A stretch of DNA of 48,656 nt from Roseibacillus sp. (GTDB taxonomy: Bacteria; Verrucomicrobiota; Verrucomicrobiia; Verrucomicrobiales; Akkermansiaceae): positions 56,137-104,792 of the forward strand of contig JAKVCR010000049.1 in the NCBI GenBank assembly GCA_022448985.1, in the 5' to 3' direction. The notes beneath the pieces were generated by a model. That model was not told where the DNA came from. It searched no databases and worked only from the letters and a program-made list of their open reading frames with translations. Shown here in pieces: positions 6,947 through 15,792 of this stretch; the stretch's first letter is position 1, and each line of letters begins with the position of its first letter. The position numbers were made by a program, and so were the translations under genes.

Positions 6947-9793
6947 ATGTCACCAGACCAAGCTCCGAAGCCCCAGGGACACCGCGCTCCCCTCCCTGAC
7001 AGCCTGAAAAGGCAGCTCGTCTCCTTCCGTGGACGTCTCTGGCGCGTAAAGGTGGCAGAAGCGATTCTTGCCGGCTTCTTCGGACTCTTCTTTTCCTATC
7101 TTGTCGTCTTTGGCTTGGACCGCGTCTGGAACACGCCCGCTACCGTTCGACTAGGTATCCTGCTCGGCGGCACTTCGCTCTTCATCCTGTTTGCTCCCTA
7201 CTGGATTCACCGTTGGGTTTTCAGCCATCGCCGGGAGGCCCAACTTGCTCGACTCATCTCCCGGCGCTTTCCCCGCCTCGGCGACCGTCTCCTCGGGGTA
7301 ATTGAGCTGCAGCACCAGAAGGAGAGCAAGGAGTCTCTCTCTCCCGAACTCCGCACCGCCGCCATGGAGGCCGTAGCGCGCCAGGCCAAGGGACGCAACT
7401 TTGAACGCGCCCTCCCCAACCCGCGACACCGCACCTGGTCCCTGGGGGTTCTTGCCACCGTGGCAATGGCCGCCGCAGCCCTGCTCCTGGTTCCCAAACC
7501 CGGTCTCAATGCGCTGAAGCGCTGGCTCATGCCCCTCTCCGATACCCCTCGCTACACCTTTACCAAGATCAAGAGCTTCGACGAAAGTGTCATCGTGCCC
7601 CGGGACGAACCTTTTGCGCTAAGCTTTACTCTGAGCTCGGACTCCGATCAGCGCCCCGGTAGCGGAACGGCCCGTTTCGGTATCCAAGAGCCAATTTCGG
7701 CCCCGTTGGAGAACAACCTTAGCTACACCTTCCAGTTTCCCGGACAGTCGGAACCAGGGCGTGTCGCAATCAATATCGGTGATGCCCGCGTCAGCGTGAA
7801 CGTCATCCCGCAAACCAGACCGGCCATTCAGTCTGTTCGGGCCCGGATAAGCTATCCTGATTATCTGCAACTCCAAGACAAGGTCAAGGAGCTCCGGGTG
7901 GGCACTCTCTCCGGCGACGTGGTGGTTGGAAGCAAGGTCTCCTTGGAGGCCAACACCCTTGAGGGCCGCGAACTGAAAAGCGGAACCCTCACCGTGCGCC
8001 ACCTCCCAAAACCCATCGATCGCGATCTCTTCGACGATGGCTTTGAGCTTTCGCCGGATCCCGGCAAGACCCCTGATCCGGAAGAGAAGAGCGAAGGCGG
8101 GGATCTCAAGGACGGAGACCTATCTCCCCTCCAAGCCGATGCCGGCGACGATCCGAGCCCTCAACAGAGCGAGGACAATCTCAGCCCCCCCGAAACTTAC
8201 CCACTTCGGATTTCCGGCACTCGGATGTTTTCTCCCGATGTGGTCCTGTCTGACTCACCCCTCGAATTGCAGTTGAACTGGAGAGATGCCGATGGTCTCA
8301 AGGATGTGGGAGGTCACCGGATCCGGGTTGAACCGCTAGCCGATCAGAAACCACTTGCCTACATCCAAGGGATCGAACGCCAGACTGTGATTCTGGCAGA
8401 TGACACCGTGAGCTTTGAAATTCTCGCAGAGGATGACTACGGGGCTAAGCATATCGGCTATGAGTGGACGGGTGAATTCACCAAGCCCACTGATGAAACT
8501 CCCTCCCGGGGAAGTCATATCCTTGAGGTCGGGGGGCCAAACCAGCGCCGCCTCTCAGGCGTAGCCCATTTTTCACCCAGGACCAGGAACATCCCGCCCC
8601 AACAACTCTCAGTGAGAGCCTTTGTGGAAGACTTCTTCCCAGAACGTGGGCGGGTCTACTCCGAGCCCATCATCCTGCATATCCTGACCAAGGACGAGCA
8701 GGCTCAACTTCTCAAGGACAAGTTCGACCGTATCATCGGTGAACTGGAAGATGCCGCCCGACGCGAACAGAACAACTTCGATGAGAATCGCCGCCTCGAA
8801 CAGGAAGGCGCCGAAAACCTGCAAAACGAAGCCAACCAGGAGCGCCTTGAACAGCAGGAACTGAACGAAGCGGAGAACATCGAGAAGATGACGGAGCTTT
8901 CCGAGCGCATGGAGGAACTGTTAGGCGAAGCTCTCAAAAATGGAGAAGTCGACTCCGACACCATGCAGAAAATGGCCGAAACCATGCAGCGTATGCAGGA
9001 ACTCAGCCAGGAGGACATGCCCAAGGTTGAGCAGGAACTCAACGAAGCCCAGGATCCCAGTTCAACCCCTGAACAGTCCCAGAAGGATGTGCAGGAAGCC
9101 ATCGAGGAGCAGGAAAAAGTGCTCGAAAAGATGCGTGAAACCATAGATGGCGCCAATGAGGCCAACCGCAACTTCGAGGCGAGCACTTTCGTCAACCGCC
9201 TTCGCCGTGCCGCCTCGGAAGAGGACGGTATTGCCAACACTCTCATCGCCGCCATTGATGACCAGGGGGAAACAACGATTGCGGGAACACCTTACGACGA
9301 ACTTGATCCTGTCGATCAACGCATTCTCGGTGAACTTTCCATGCAGCAACGCCGCACTGCTTCCGATGTCCACTGGATCTACGAAGACCTCGGCCACTTC
9401 TATGCCCGGACCCAGAAGGAGGAGCATAAGCAGATTATGGAGGAGATGCACGAATCCAACATCAATTCCCATCTCGATGCCACCCGGGAAAAAATCGCAT
9501 CCAACCGTAGCTTCATGGCCATTCACTCCGCCAAGAAGTGGGCCGCCCAACTCCGAGCCTGGGCCGACATCCTTGATCCGCCACAGGACCCCAACCAAGG
9601 CGGCGAAGGGGCTGGCGGAGGAGATAATCCCGGTCTCGACGACAACGATTTTGAGTTTATGTTGAAAGTCATGAAGATGATCCAGAACGAGCAGGACATT
9701 CGCGCCCGCACCCGTGCCCTGGAGCAACTTCGCCGGACCCTGCATCTACAGGATCCTCCTGACCCAGGATCTCCCGGCAATGCCGATGACTAA
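6947..9793 (+). CDS. Large DUF4175-like membrane protein with coiled coil
   Basis: A 948-residue inner-membrane protein. Three hydrophobic segments lie at about residues 36-60, 68-91 and 164-186, matching the N-terminal layout of DUF4175-like proteins. Residues 190-400 are a beta-rich extracytoplasmic region with an acidic Asp/Pro/Gly-rich linker at about 370-410. Residues 410-590 look like further Ig-like strands (LQLNWRDADGLKDVGGHRIRV, FEILAEDDYGAKHIGYEWTG). Residues 590-745 are a long, strongly charged coiled coil rich in Glu, Gln and Asn. A helical C-terminal part ends EQLRRTLHLQDPPDP. It is the first gene of a close run ending at 15792 and probably anchors that machinery. The molecular function is unknown in the family. 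A 5-bp hairpin (6919-6932) lies just before the start. Confidence 0.7.
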   Translation: MSPDQAPKPQGHRAPLPDSLKRQLVSFRGRLWRVKVAEAILAGFFGLFFSYLVVFGLDRVWNTPATVRLGILLGGTSLFILFAPYWIHRWVFSHRREAQLARLISRRFPRLGDRLLGVIELQHQKESKESLSPELRTAAMEAVARQAKGRNFERALPNPRHRTWSLGVLATVAMAAAALLLVPKPGLNALKRWLMPLSDTPRYTFTKIKSFDESVIVPRDEPFALSFTLSSDSDQRPGSGTARFGIQEPISAPLENNLSYTFQFPGQSEPGRVAINIGDARVSVNVIPQTRPAIQSVRARISYPDYLQLQDKVKELRVGTLSGDVVVGSKVSLEANTLEGRELKSGTLTVRHLPKPIDRDLFDDGFELSPDPGKTPDPEEKSEGGDLKDGDLSPLQADAGDDPSPQQSEDNLSPPETYPLRISGTRMFSPDVVLSDSPLELQLNWRDADGLKDVGGHRIRVEPLADQKPLAYIQGIERQTVILADDTVSFEILAEDDYGAKHIGYEWTGEFTKPTDETPSRGSHILEVGGPNQRRLSGVAHFSPRTRNIPPQQLSVRAFVEDFFPERGRVYSEPIILHILTKDEQAQLLKDKFDRIIGELEDAARREQNNFDENRRLEQEGAENLQNEANQERLEQQELNEAENIEKMTELSERMEELLGEALKNGEVDSDTMQKMAETMQRMQELSQEDMPKVEQELNEAQDPSSTPEQSQKDVQEAIEEQEKVLEKMRETIDGANEANRNFEASTFVNRLRRAASEEDGIANTLIAAIDDQGETTIAGTPYDELDPVDQRILGELSMQQRRTASDVHWIYEDLGHFYARTQKEEHKQIMEEMHESNINSHLDATREKIASNRSFMAIHSAKKWAAQLRAWADILDPPQDPNQGGEGAGGGDNPGLDDNDFEFMLKVMKMIQNEQDIRARTRALEQLRRTLHLQDPPDPGSPGNADD

Positions 9794-9833
9794 TGAGCTT
9801 TCCCGCAATCCCTAACCAGATCCCGACTCCAAG

Positions 9834-10259
9834 ATGAAAACATTCCACCTTGCTCTCGTTGCCCCGATCGCAATCGCCCTCCTCCTTCCCTCCGCCTCGG
9901 CCCAGAAGGACAAAGAAGGGCCCAAACCCACCACCTCTCCGATCGAACTTCCCAAAATCGACTACCCGAAGCCCGTAACTGAGGCCCAGAAGGAGGCCGC
10001 GGCCAAGCACAAGGAAAGCTCGCAGAACCTGGCGGGAGAGCAGGATGAGCTGTCTGCTGATGTTCAGGATCTTATCGAGGAGCAGACCGATGAGAAGGTT
10101 ATTGCCCTGCTTGAAGAAGTCGAAGAGATCATGGCCGAAGTGACTGGGTCGCTCGACGAAACCAACACCAGCGGAACAACCATCGCAGCCGAAACAGAGA
10201 TCATCGAAAAAATCTTCGAAGCGGCCAAGCAGCGGGCCCAACAAAATGGGGGCACATGA
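9834..10259 (+). CDS. Secreted coiled-coil protein ending at an in-frame TGA
   Basis: 141 residues up to the TGA at 10257-10259. A signal peptide (MKTFHLALVAPIAIALLLPSASA) is followed by a Lys/Pro-rich segment and then a helical Glu/Lys-rich region (EAQKEAAAKHKESS, DLIEEQTDEKVIALLEEVEEIMAEVT, AAETEIIEKIFEAAKQRAQQ). The same reading frame stays open after the TGA for 91 more codons, giving PSSGMSMGAMLDMM and onward. The two halves may therefore be one 233-codon gene interrupted by a stop, a recoded gene, or two genes with restart. It belongs to the operon that starts at 6947. No known family is recognised. Confidence 0.65.
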   Translation: MKTFHLALVAPIAIALLLPSASAQKDKEGPKPTTSPIELPKIDYPKPVTEAQKEAAAKHKESSQNLAGEQDELSADVQDLIEEQTDEKVIALLEEVEEIMAEVTGSLDETNTSGTTIAAETEIIEKIFEAAKQRAQQNGGT

Positions 10260-10292
10260 CCGAGCAGCGGAATGAGCATGGGTGCCATGCTC
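10257..10292 (+). other. In-frame TGA followed by a perfect hairpin
   Basis: The TGA (10257-10259, context TGA-C, known as a leaky stop context) is followed after 14 nt by GAGCATGGGTGCCATGCTC (10274-10292). This is a perfect 7-bp stem with a GGTGC loop, and the stem is extended by one T-G wobble. The loop begins 21 nt after the TGA and starts with two Gs, which fits general descriptions of bacterial SECIS elements. The surrounding protein is a low-complexity Gly/Gln/Met segment with no nearby Cys, so selenocysteine would have no obvious chemical role. Chance, a nonsense mutation or a sequence error are real alternatives. Confidence 0.35.
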
Positions 10293-10535
10293 GACATGAT
10301 GCAGCGGATGATGGGCAAGAATCCTGGCGAGGGGCAGGGAGAAAACAAGCAACAGCCAGGCGATCAGGCTGGTGAAGGCCAGGGAGGCGCATCCGATTCT
10401 CCAAACAAGAAATTCACAGATGCCGGCAAGGGGAAGAAGGAAGAGCGCACGATCGGCAAGAAAGCCGGCAAGGCGGGTTCCCATCTGCCGCCTGAATTCC
10501 AGAAGGCCCTTGATGCCTACAATAAGGGTCGATAA
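10272..10535 (+). CDS. Gly/Gln-rich continuation or small separate protein
   Basis: 87 residues from the ATG at 10272, in the same frame as the preceding ORF and only 12 nt after its TGA. It starts MSMGAMLDMMQRMMGK and continues with a Gly/Gln/Asn low-complexity stretch. It ends in a conserved-looking KAGKAGSHLPPEFQKALDAYNKGR. There is no signal peptide of its own and only a weak ribosome site (GCGG). The frame match, the lack of export signal and the small gap favour its being the C-terminal part of the 9834 product. Restart of translation at this ATG is the alternative. Confidence 0.5.
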   Translation: MSMGAMLDMMQRMMGKNPGEGQGENKQQPGDQAGEGQGGASDSPNKKFTDAGKGKKEERTIGKKAGKAGSHLPPEFQKALDAYNKGR

Positions 10536-10540
10536 TTGAC

Positions 10541-11533
10541 ATGAGAGCCGTTCTCCTGATCGCCGCAGCGACCCTTCTGCTGGCGCCCTCTGATGCATGG
10601 GCCCAATCCCTGCCCCGCAGACAGGATGACCCCATTCCTCCCCAGGTGGACCAGATGTATGTGAAGGGACTCCGCTTTCTCGCTGGCACGCAGACTAAAA
10701 ATGGGAACTGGCCTGACCGTAATGGGAGCGAACCTGCAGTTGTAGGGCTCTGTGTGATGGCTTTCCTCGCCCACGGGGAGGATCCCAACCACGGTCCTTA
10801 CTCCAAGAATATCCGGGACGGCATCCAGTTCATTATTGAAAACCAGAGCAGTAGCAATGGCTACATAGGCTCCAGCATGTACAACCATGGCTTTGCCACC
10901 CTCGCGCTTGCGGAGGCTTACGGCGTCCTCCGCGATGAAAAAGTGGCGCTCGCTCTCAAGAACGCAGTTGAACTCATCCTGAGTGCACAGGAGCGCAACA
11001 ACCGGGGAGCCTGGCGCTATACCCCGGATAGCCAGGATGCGGACACCACCGTGACCGGAGCGCAGATGGTGGCCCTCTACGCGGCCCGGAATGCCGGCAT
11101 CCCCATCCCTGAAGAAGCCCTCAAAAAGGGACATGCCTTCCTCAAGCGCTGCCGTGGATCAGATGGCGGCTATGGCTACACCTCGGCTGGTAGCGGCAAA
11201 CCCACCCTCACCGCTATCGGTTCCCTCTGTCTCGCGCTGGCAAAGGAAAAGGACAGCAAGGGCTACCAGGCCAGCCTCAACTACCTCAGCAGACGTCTCA
11301 ATTACCGGGACCGCTTTTATCCCTACTACTTTGAGTATTACATGTCGCAAGCGCTCTTTCATGCTGATGAGGAGGTATGGGCCGAATGGAATGCAAAGAA
11401 TATCCGCTATCTCTCCACCCTGCAGACACGTGAAGGGGCATGGCCAGGAAACAAGGGGCCGGCTTTCAGTACCGCAGGCGCCCTCCTCTCCCTTGCCCTC
11501 AACTATCGTTTTCTTCCCATCTATGAAAAATAA
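10541..11533 (+). CDS. Secreted prenyltransferase/squalene-oxidase repeat protein
   Basis: A 330-residue exported protein with signal peptide MRAVLLIAAATLLLAPSDAWA. The mature part is a helical alpha/alpha toroid built of repeats that end in Gly-aromatic turns: NGNWPDRNG, NGYIGSSMYNHGFATLALAEAYG, NRGAWRYTPDSQDADTTVTGAQMVAL, DGGYGYTSAGSGKPTLTAIGSLCLAL and EGAWPGNKGPAFSTAGALLSLAL. This is the fold of squalene cyclases, protein prenyltransferases and complement-like domains. No DxDD or other cyclase acid motif is seen, so it is probably a binding or structural protein rather than a terpene cyclase. Its stop overlaps the next start by 11 bp, so co-translation is likely. Confidence 0.8.
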   Translation: MRAVLLIAAATLLLAPSDAWAQSLPRRQDDPIPPQVDQMYVKGLRFLAGTQTKNGNWPDRNGSEPAVVGLCVMAFLAHGEDPNHGPYSKNIRDGIQFIIENQSSSNGYIGSSMYNHGFATLALAEAYGVLRDEKVALALKNAVELILSAQERNNRGAWRYTPDSQDADTTVTGAQMVALYAARNAGIPIPEEALKKGHAFLKRCRGSDGGYGYTSAGSGKPTLTAIGSLCLALAKEKDSKGYQASLNYLSRRLNYRDRFYPYYFEYYMSQALFHADEEVWAEWNAKNIRYLSTLQTREGAWPGNKGPAFSTAGALLSLALNYRFLPIYEK

Positions 11534-13070
11534 TCGGCCACGGGGAAGATGTTCTACTGCAAAAGTAGTGGCATATCTCACCACCGGACTTCTCCTGCCC
11601 TTTGCGGCGTTGGCGGAGGACGCGGGGAATCCGGAGGACCTGCTCCGGTTCCGAAATGGCGATTCCCTGCACGGCTCCTTTCTCGGCTTGAGCGGAGGCG
11701 ACCTTCGATGGCGCCATGCTGAGGCTCGTGACACGATTACGCTCAAGACCGACAAGCTCCGCCGACTCTCCTTCCACGGAGGTCGTTCCCGTAAAAACCT
11801 CCGCAGCCCATCCTATATCCAGCTCACAGGCGGCGACCGAATTCCCGGCACCCTCATCAGCCTGGACTCCGAGAAGCTTCTCATGGATACGGAATTTGCG
11901 GGAAATGTCTCCATCCCCCGGGAATTCATCAGTCAGATCTCTCCACGGCCCCATGGCGGCCTGATCCACTACATTGGCCCTTTCAGCGCAGATGAATGGA
12001 CTGTGATCGATCCTCCCGAGAAAGCGGAGAAGGACCCAAAAAAGGAGAACGAGCCAAAGAAGGAGGACGAACCAGGGGAGGCACCCGAACCTCCATGGGT
12101 CTTCAGCGGAGGAGCCTACTACAGCAACAGCCAACGACCGATTGCAATCGATACCAAATCAACCGACCAGGTCCGCATCCGCTTCACCCTTGCCTGGCGA
12201 AACCGACTCAATGCCGCTATCGCCTTCCACGCTACCATGAAGCAGCCCGAACCTCCTGAGAAGGAGGACGAAGATGGCGAAAAGGAGCCAAAGCGCATAG
12301 CCAAGCCCGAGGGAGCAGGCTCCAAGGGTTTCGCCTACACCTATGGCCACAGCTATGTCCTTACCATTTACTCCAATTACGCACAGATCTACCGCTGCGA
12401 CTTCAATGAGGAGGGCGAAGCGGATATGGACCGACTTTCTAATTCCAGTGCCAATCTGCGCCTGGAGGAAACCGGACAGGCAGAGTTTGAACTACGATGC
12501 GACCGGTTATCCGGCACGATCGCCCTTTTTGCAAACGGTCGATTCGTGAGCCAGTGGAACGACCGTCAGGGATATGTCGGGACCGGCTCTCATCTCGCTT
12601 TCGCTTCACAGAATTCGGCTGCTCGCCTCCGGATTTCCGATGTCATCGTGACGGCCTGGAATGGAATGATCGACAGTGCCCAAAGCATGGAAACGGAAAA
12701 CCGTGACGTGATTCTGCTCACTAATGGCACTGATCGCTTTTCCGGGGAACTGGCATCCCTGCAGGATGGCAGATTCGTAGTCAAGGGAACCTATGCCGAG
12801 ATGACGGTGCCCCAGGAAGAGGTGCAGGACATCCGACTGGCAAGAGCGGCCCAGACCGGAGAAGACGAGGAGGAAGCCAGTCGGCAGAGGGTTCGCCTCC
12901 TCCTCCAACCCTACGGACGGCTTACCTTGCGACCAATCGAGGCAAGTTCCGATCGACTGAGAGCCCACCACCCCGCTCTGGGGGACCTGACCCTTGATCT
13001 GCACTATGCCGGCTTGATGGAGTTTTCCTTCGGGTCGAGTGTTCTTGATTCCTGGGACGACGACTATTGA
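11523..13070 (+). CDS. Secreted NGD-module/lectin-like protein A
   Basis: 515 residues from the ATG at 11523, which overlaps the preceding stop. The signal peptide ends near ...LLPFAALAEDAG. Two short beta modules follow at about residues 38-84 (LLRFRNGDSLHGSF...) and 98-140 (IQLTGGDRIPGTLISLDSEKL). Then come a Lys/Glu/Pro linker (165-190) and a central beta-sandwich of about 200 residues resembling a concanavalin/LamG-type domain (FALAW-like strands, ATIALFANGRFVSQW). Two more modules follow (VILLTNGTDRFSGELAS and a LTLRPIEAS...GDLTLDL unit). The next two genes encode paralogs with the same 2+1+2 plan. It is probably a periplasmic or surface binding protein. No named family is recognised. 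Confidence 0.7.
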   Translation: MKNNRPRGRCSTAKVVAYLTTGLLLPFAALAEDAGNPEDLLRFRNGDSLHGSFLGLSGGDLRWRHAEARDTITLKTDKLRRLSFHGGRSRKNLRSPSYIQLTGGDRIPGTLISLDSEKLLMDTEFAGNVSIPREFISQISPRPHGGLIHYIGPFSADEWTVIDPPEKAEKDPKKENEPKKEDEPGEAPEPPWVFSGGAYYSNSQRPIAIDTKSTDQVRIRFTLAWRNRLNAAIAFHATMKQPEPPEKEDEDGEKEPKRIAKPEGAGSKGFAYTYGHSYVLTIYSNYAQIYRCDFNEEGEADMDRLSNSSANLRLEETGQAEFELRCDRLSGTIALFANGRFVSQWNDRQGYVGTGSHLAFASQNSAARLRISDVIVTAWNGMIDSAQSMETENRDVILLTNGTDRFSGELASLQDGRFVVKGTYAEMTVPQEEVQDIRLARAAQTGEDEEEASRQRVRLLLQPYGRLTLRPIEASSDRLRAHHPALGDLTLDLHYAGLMEFSFGSSVLDSWDDDY

Positions 13071-13081
13071 TTGCCACAACC

Positions 13082-14407
13082 GTGAACGCCAAACTCAGAC
13101 TCACCCTCTGCCTCTTCTCCGCTGCTCTTCCTCTGGTTGCGGAGGACCGGATCAGTCTTAATGACGGCAGCACCCTGCGAGGAACCGTCCGGGCTATTGA
13201 GGGAGACCGGAAAATCGTGGTCGACTCCACCTTCAGCAGTTCCCCTATCGAGCTGAGGGGAAGTGCCCTGCGCTCCATCAGCTTCGACGTTGAGGTTGGG
13301 GAACATCACAGCGCCCCGGAACTACTACGTCTTGTCAATGGCGACGTTATCCCTGGTTCGTTGCAGGCATTGGATGACAGGAAGGTCCAGTTCCGCACAT
13401 GGTACGCGGACAACCTCACCATTGAACGCACTCACATAAGGTCCATCGATTTTGGGGTAACTCCCCAGAAGCTCGTTTACAGCGGACCCAAACCTCTCTC
13501 CGAATGGATTGATAACGACGACTGGGAATGGGAAGACGGCAAACTGACCTGCAATACCAGCGGAACCATTGCTGCCGAGAATGTTCTACCCCGACAATTC
13601 ATCTTGCGCTTCCGCCTCGAATGGGAAAGCGGTCCAAACTTCCGTATCTACTTTTGTGACGACTTCCTCAAGCGCACTGGTAATGCGGACCGCTACTACT
13701 TCGAAGTAAACTCGATGGGATCACAGCTCAAACGACAGACCACCGAGGGAGGACGCCGCTGGCACACTCTCGCGCAATCGCATCGTCGCCCCCAGGAGTT
13801 TCGTGGTCGCGGCGTTGATGTGGAGTTGCGGGTTGATCGTGACCGGCGGCAGATCTACGTCTACCTGAACGGGGAGAAACTCCAGCGCACTCCGGACCCC
13901 ATCGACAGTTTCCCCACCGGGACCGGCATCATGCTGCAAAGTCAGGCGGGCGGCGACCTCAAGAACATCATCACCAGGCTCGAAATCCATGAATGGGATG
14001 CCATCACCGAGTTACGCAGGGATGAAGGACACGAGGATCCTGAGACTGATGGTCTGGTGGATATAGAGGGTCAGCATCTCAGCGGATCCGCCCTCCGACT
14101 GGAGGAGAATGACGGACAGGCCCGTGTGGTTTTCGAAAGCCCCTTCAATGACCAACCCCTCAGGATTCGTACCAACAGAATCTCATCATTATATTTCAGA
14201 CACCCTCCCGATGCTCCAGACGGCAAAGCTCCTATTCATTTCAATCTCCACGGTGGCGGCACGCTGCAGTTCTCAAGCCTGACCCTGAAGGACAAGGTTC
14301 TGGAAGCTACCCACCCCCTTCTGGGCCAGCTCACACTCGATCGAAGCGCTCTTGAGCGACTCTTTGTTGACAGCAAGGATGCTGAACCTCTTGAAGAACC
14401 GGAATAA
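13082..14407 (+). CDS. Secreted NGD-module/lectin-like protein B
   Basis: 441 residues from the GTG at 13082 (MNAKLRLTLCLFSAALPLVAEDR), which gives a clean signal peptide. A TTG at 13067 overlapping the previous stop is the alternative. Modules near the N-terminus read RISLNDGSTLRGTVRAIEGD and LLRLVNGDVIPGSLQALDDRKV. They are followed by a YSGPKPLSEWIDNDDWEWEDGKL link and a lectin-like domain containing LRFRLEWESGPNFRIYFCDD, VELRVDRDRRQIYVYLNGEK and GTGIMLQSQAGG. The C-terminal modules are more worn (LSGSALRLEEND..., GGGTLQFSSLTLKDKVL). It is a paralog of its two neighbours. Its stop overlaps the next start (TAATG). Confidence 0.7.
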   Translation: MNAKLRLTLCLFSAALPLVAEDRISLNDGSTLRGTVRAIEGDRKIVVDSTFSSSPIELRGSALRSISFDVEVGEHHSAPELLRLVNGDVIPGSLQALDDRKVQFRTWYADNLTIERTHIRSIDFGVTPQKLVYSGPKPLSEWIDNDDWEWEDGKLTCNTSGTIAAENVLPRQFILRFRLEWESGPNFRIYFCDDFLKRTGNADRYYFEVNSMGSQLKRQTTEGGRRWHTLAQSHRRPQEFRGRGVDVELRVDRDRRQIYVYLNGEKLQRTPDPIDSFPTGTGIMLQSQAGGDLKNIITRLEIHEWDAITELRRDEGHEDPETDGLVDIEGQHLSGSALRLEENDGQARVVFESPFNDQPLRIRTNRISSLYFRHPPDAPDGKAPIHFNLHGGGTLQFSSLTLKDKVLEATHPLLGQLTLDRSALERLFVDSKDAEPLEEPE

Positions 14408-15792
14408 TGAAGAACGTCCTCCTGCTCCTGATCTGCCTTCCGTCCATGGTCCTGTCCCAGGAGGATCCTGCCGAACCCGGTTCTCCCGATGAAGGGAACG
14501 AATTACTCGGCACCCTCAAATTCGCCAATCGTGATCGCCTCAGCGGCAAACCCCAGGGAATCGACGAGCATGGCAATCTGAAGTGGCATGCCGACTTCCT
14601 CCACCAACCCATCCCAATAAAACCTTCCTCCATCCTGGAAATGCGTTTGCAGGGAAGCGTAGAGCCCAAGGCGGATGAAGCTCATCAGGCCCTCCTCCTT
14701 CTTACCAACGGAGATACCCTGCGAGGGCAACTCGACGCCCTCGACGAAAACCATGTCACCCTCAAAACCTGGTACGGAGGCAATCTGAAAATTCGGCGCA
14801 CGATGGCCGCTGACCTGGAGATCCAGCGTTCCCAACGAACACTCTATTCCGGTCCCGAGGATCTCGATTCATGGACCATCGAAGGGGAAAATGACGCCTG
14901 GAGCCTCAGCGGCGGAGCGCTCTCGGCCTCCAAGGGAGCGGGCATTGCCCGTGAGATTCCGACCCCTGACCGATCCCATATCCAGTTCGACCTGACCTGG
15001 CGAAGCTCCCTTCGCTTCCGGGTCCTCCTGCTCTCCGATGACGGAGAGACCACTCAGCCTGATAACTGCTACGACCTGGTGTGCCAGCGCCGCTTTGTCT
15101 ACCTCCGCAAACGCTGGGTTACCCGCGCTGCAGGGGGATCGAAGATCGTCGGTCAGGCCAACATCGCTGAGCTGGCAGAAAAGGAGAAAGTTCGATTTGA
15201 ATTCTATATCGACCGCACCGCGGGCACCATCGCTCTTTACATCGATGGCAGGCAGGCACAGGTATGGACTGACGAGAATCCCAAGGCGGGAACCTTTGGG
15301 AACTGGCTTCACTTTATCTCAGAAGACTTCTATCCCATCCAGGTGAGCCGCATCCGGGTCAGCCCATGGAAGGGAGACCTGCCGGAAAACACCGCAGCTA
15401 CCGGAGAACCCGAGGAGGAAGAGGTTGAAGGGCAGAAAATCCGGCTCCAGAACGGCGATGTCGTCGTGGGCGACGTAGGCCTTATCGAGAATGGCGTCCT
15501 CGCCGTGGAAACAGAATTCTGCAAAATGAAGATCCCTGTCGATAGAATGCGCACTATCGATCTTTCCCAGGGCGACTATGAGGAGCCTATTCGCAAGAAG
15601 GGGGATGTCCGGGCGTGGTTGCGCGAGGGCGGACGCATCACCTTCCGGCTCGACTCCTTCTCCAAGGATGCTCTCCGGGGATACAGCCAGACGTTTGGAG
15701 AAGTGGAATTCCAGCTCAACGCCTTCTCCCGACTGGAATTCAATATTTACAACGAGGAACTGGAAGCCCTCCGCAACACCGGCGACTGGTAG
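14407..15792 (+). CDS. Secreted NGD-module/lectin-like protein C
   Basis: 461 residues from the ATG at 14407, overlapping the stop of the upstream paralog by one base. The signal peptide is MKNVLLLLICLPSMVLS. Modules are GTLKFANRDRLSGKPQGI, LLLTNGDTLRGQLDALDENHV (with LKTWYGGNLKIRR), then YSGPEDLDSWTIEGENDAWSL. The central lectin-like domain has HIQFDLTWRSSLRFRVLLLSDD and AGTIALYIDGRQAQVW. The C-terminal modules are IRLQNGDVVVGDVGLIENGVL and VRAWLREGGRITFRLDSFSKD. It shares the arrangement and the NGDxLxGxL core with A and B. It is the last gene of the run begun at 6947. No family name can be given. Confidence 0.7.
   Translation: MKNVLLLLICLPSMVLSQEDPAEPGSPDEGNELLGTLKFANRDRLSGKPQGIDEHGNLKWHADFLHQPIPIKPSSILEMRLQGSVEPKADEAHQALLLLTNGDTLRGQLDALDENHVTLKTWYGGNLKIRRTMAADLEIQRSQRTLYSGPEDLDSWTIEGENDAWSLSGGALSASKGAGIAREIPTPDRSHIQFDLTWRSSLRFRVLLLSDDGETTQPDNCYDLVCQRRFVYLRKRWVTRAAGGSKIVGQANIAELAEKEKVRFEFYIDRTAGTIALYIDGRQAQVWTDENPKAGTFGNWLHFISEDFYPIQVSRIRVSPWKGDLPENTAATGEPEEEEVEGQKIRLQNGDVVVGDVGLIENGVLAVETEFCKMKIPVDRMRTIDLSQGDYEEPIRKKGDVRAWLREGGRITFRLDSFSKDALRGYSQTFGEVEFQLNAFSRLEFNIYNEELEALRNTGDW

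Noticed and set aside
10541..11533. Terpene or squalene-hopene cyclase
   Set aside because: The toroid repeats are present, but the protein is half the usual length, exported, and lacks a DxDD catalytic motif.
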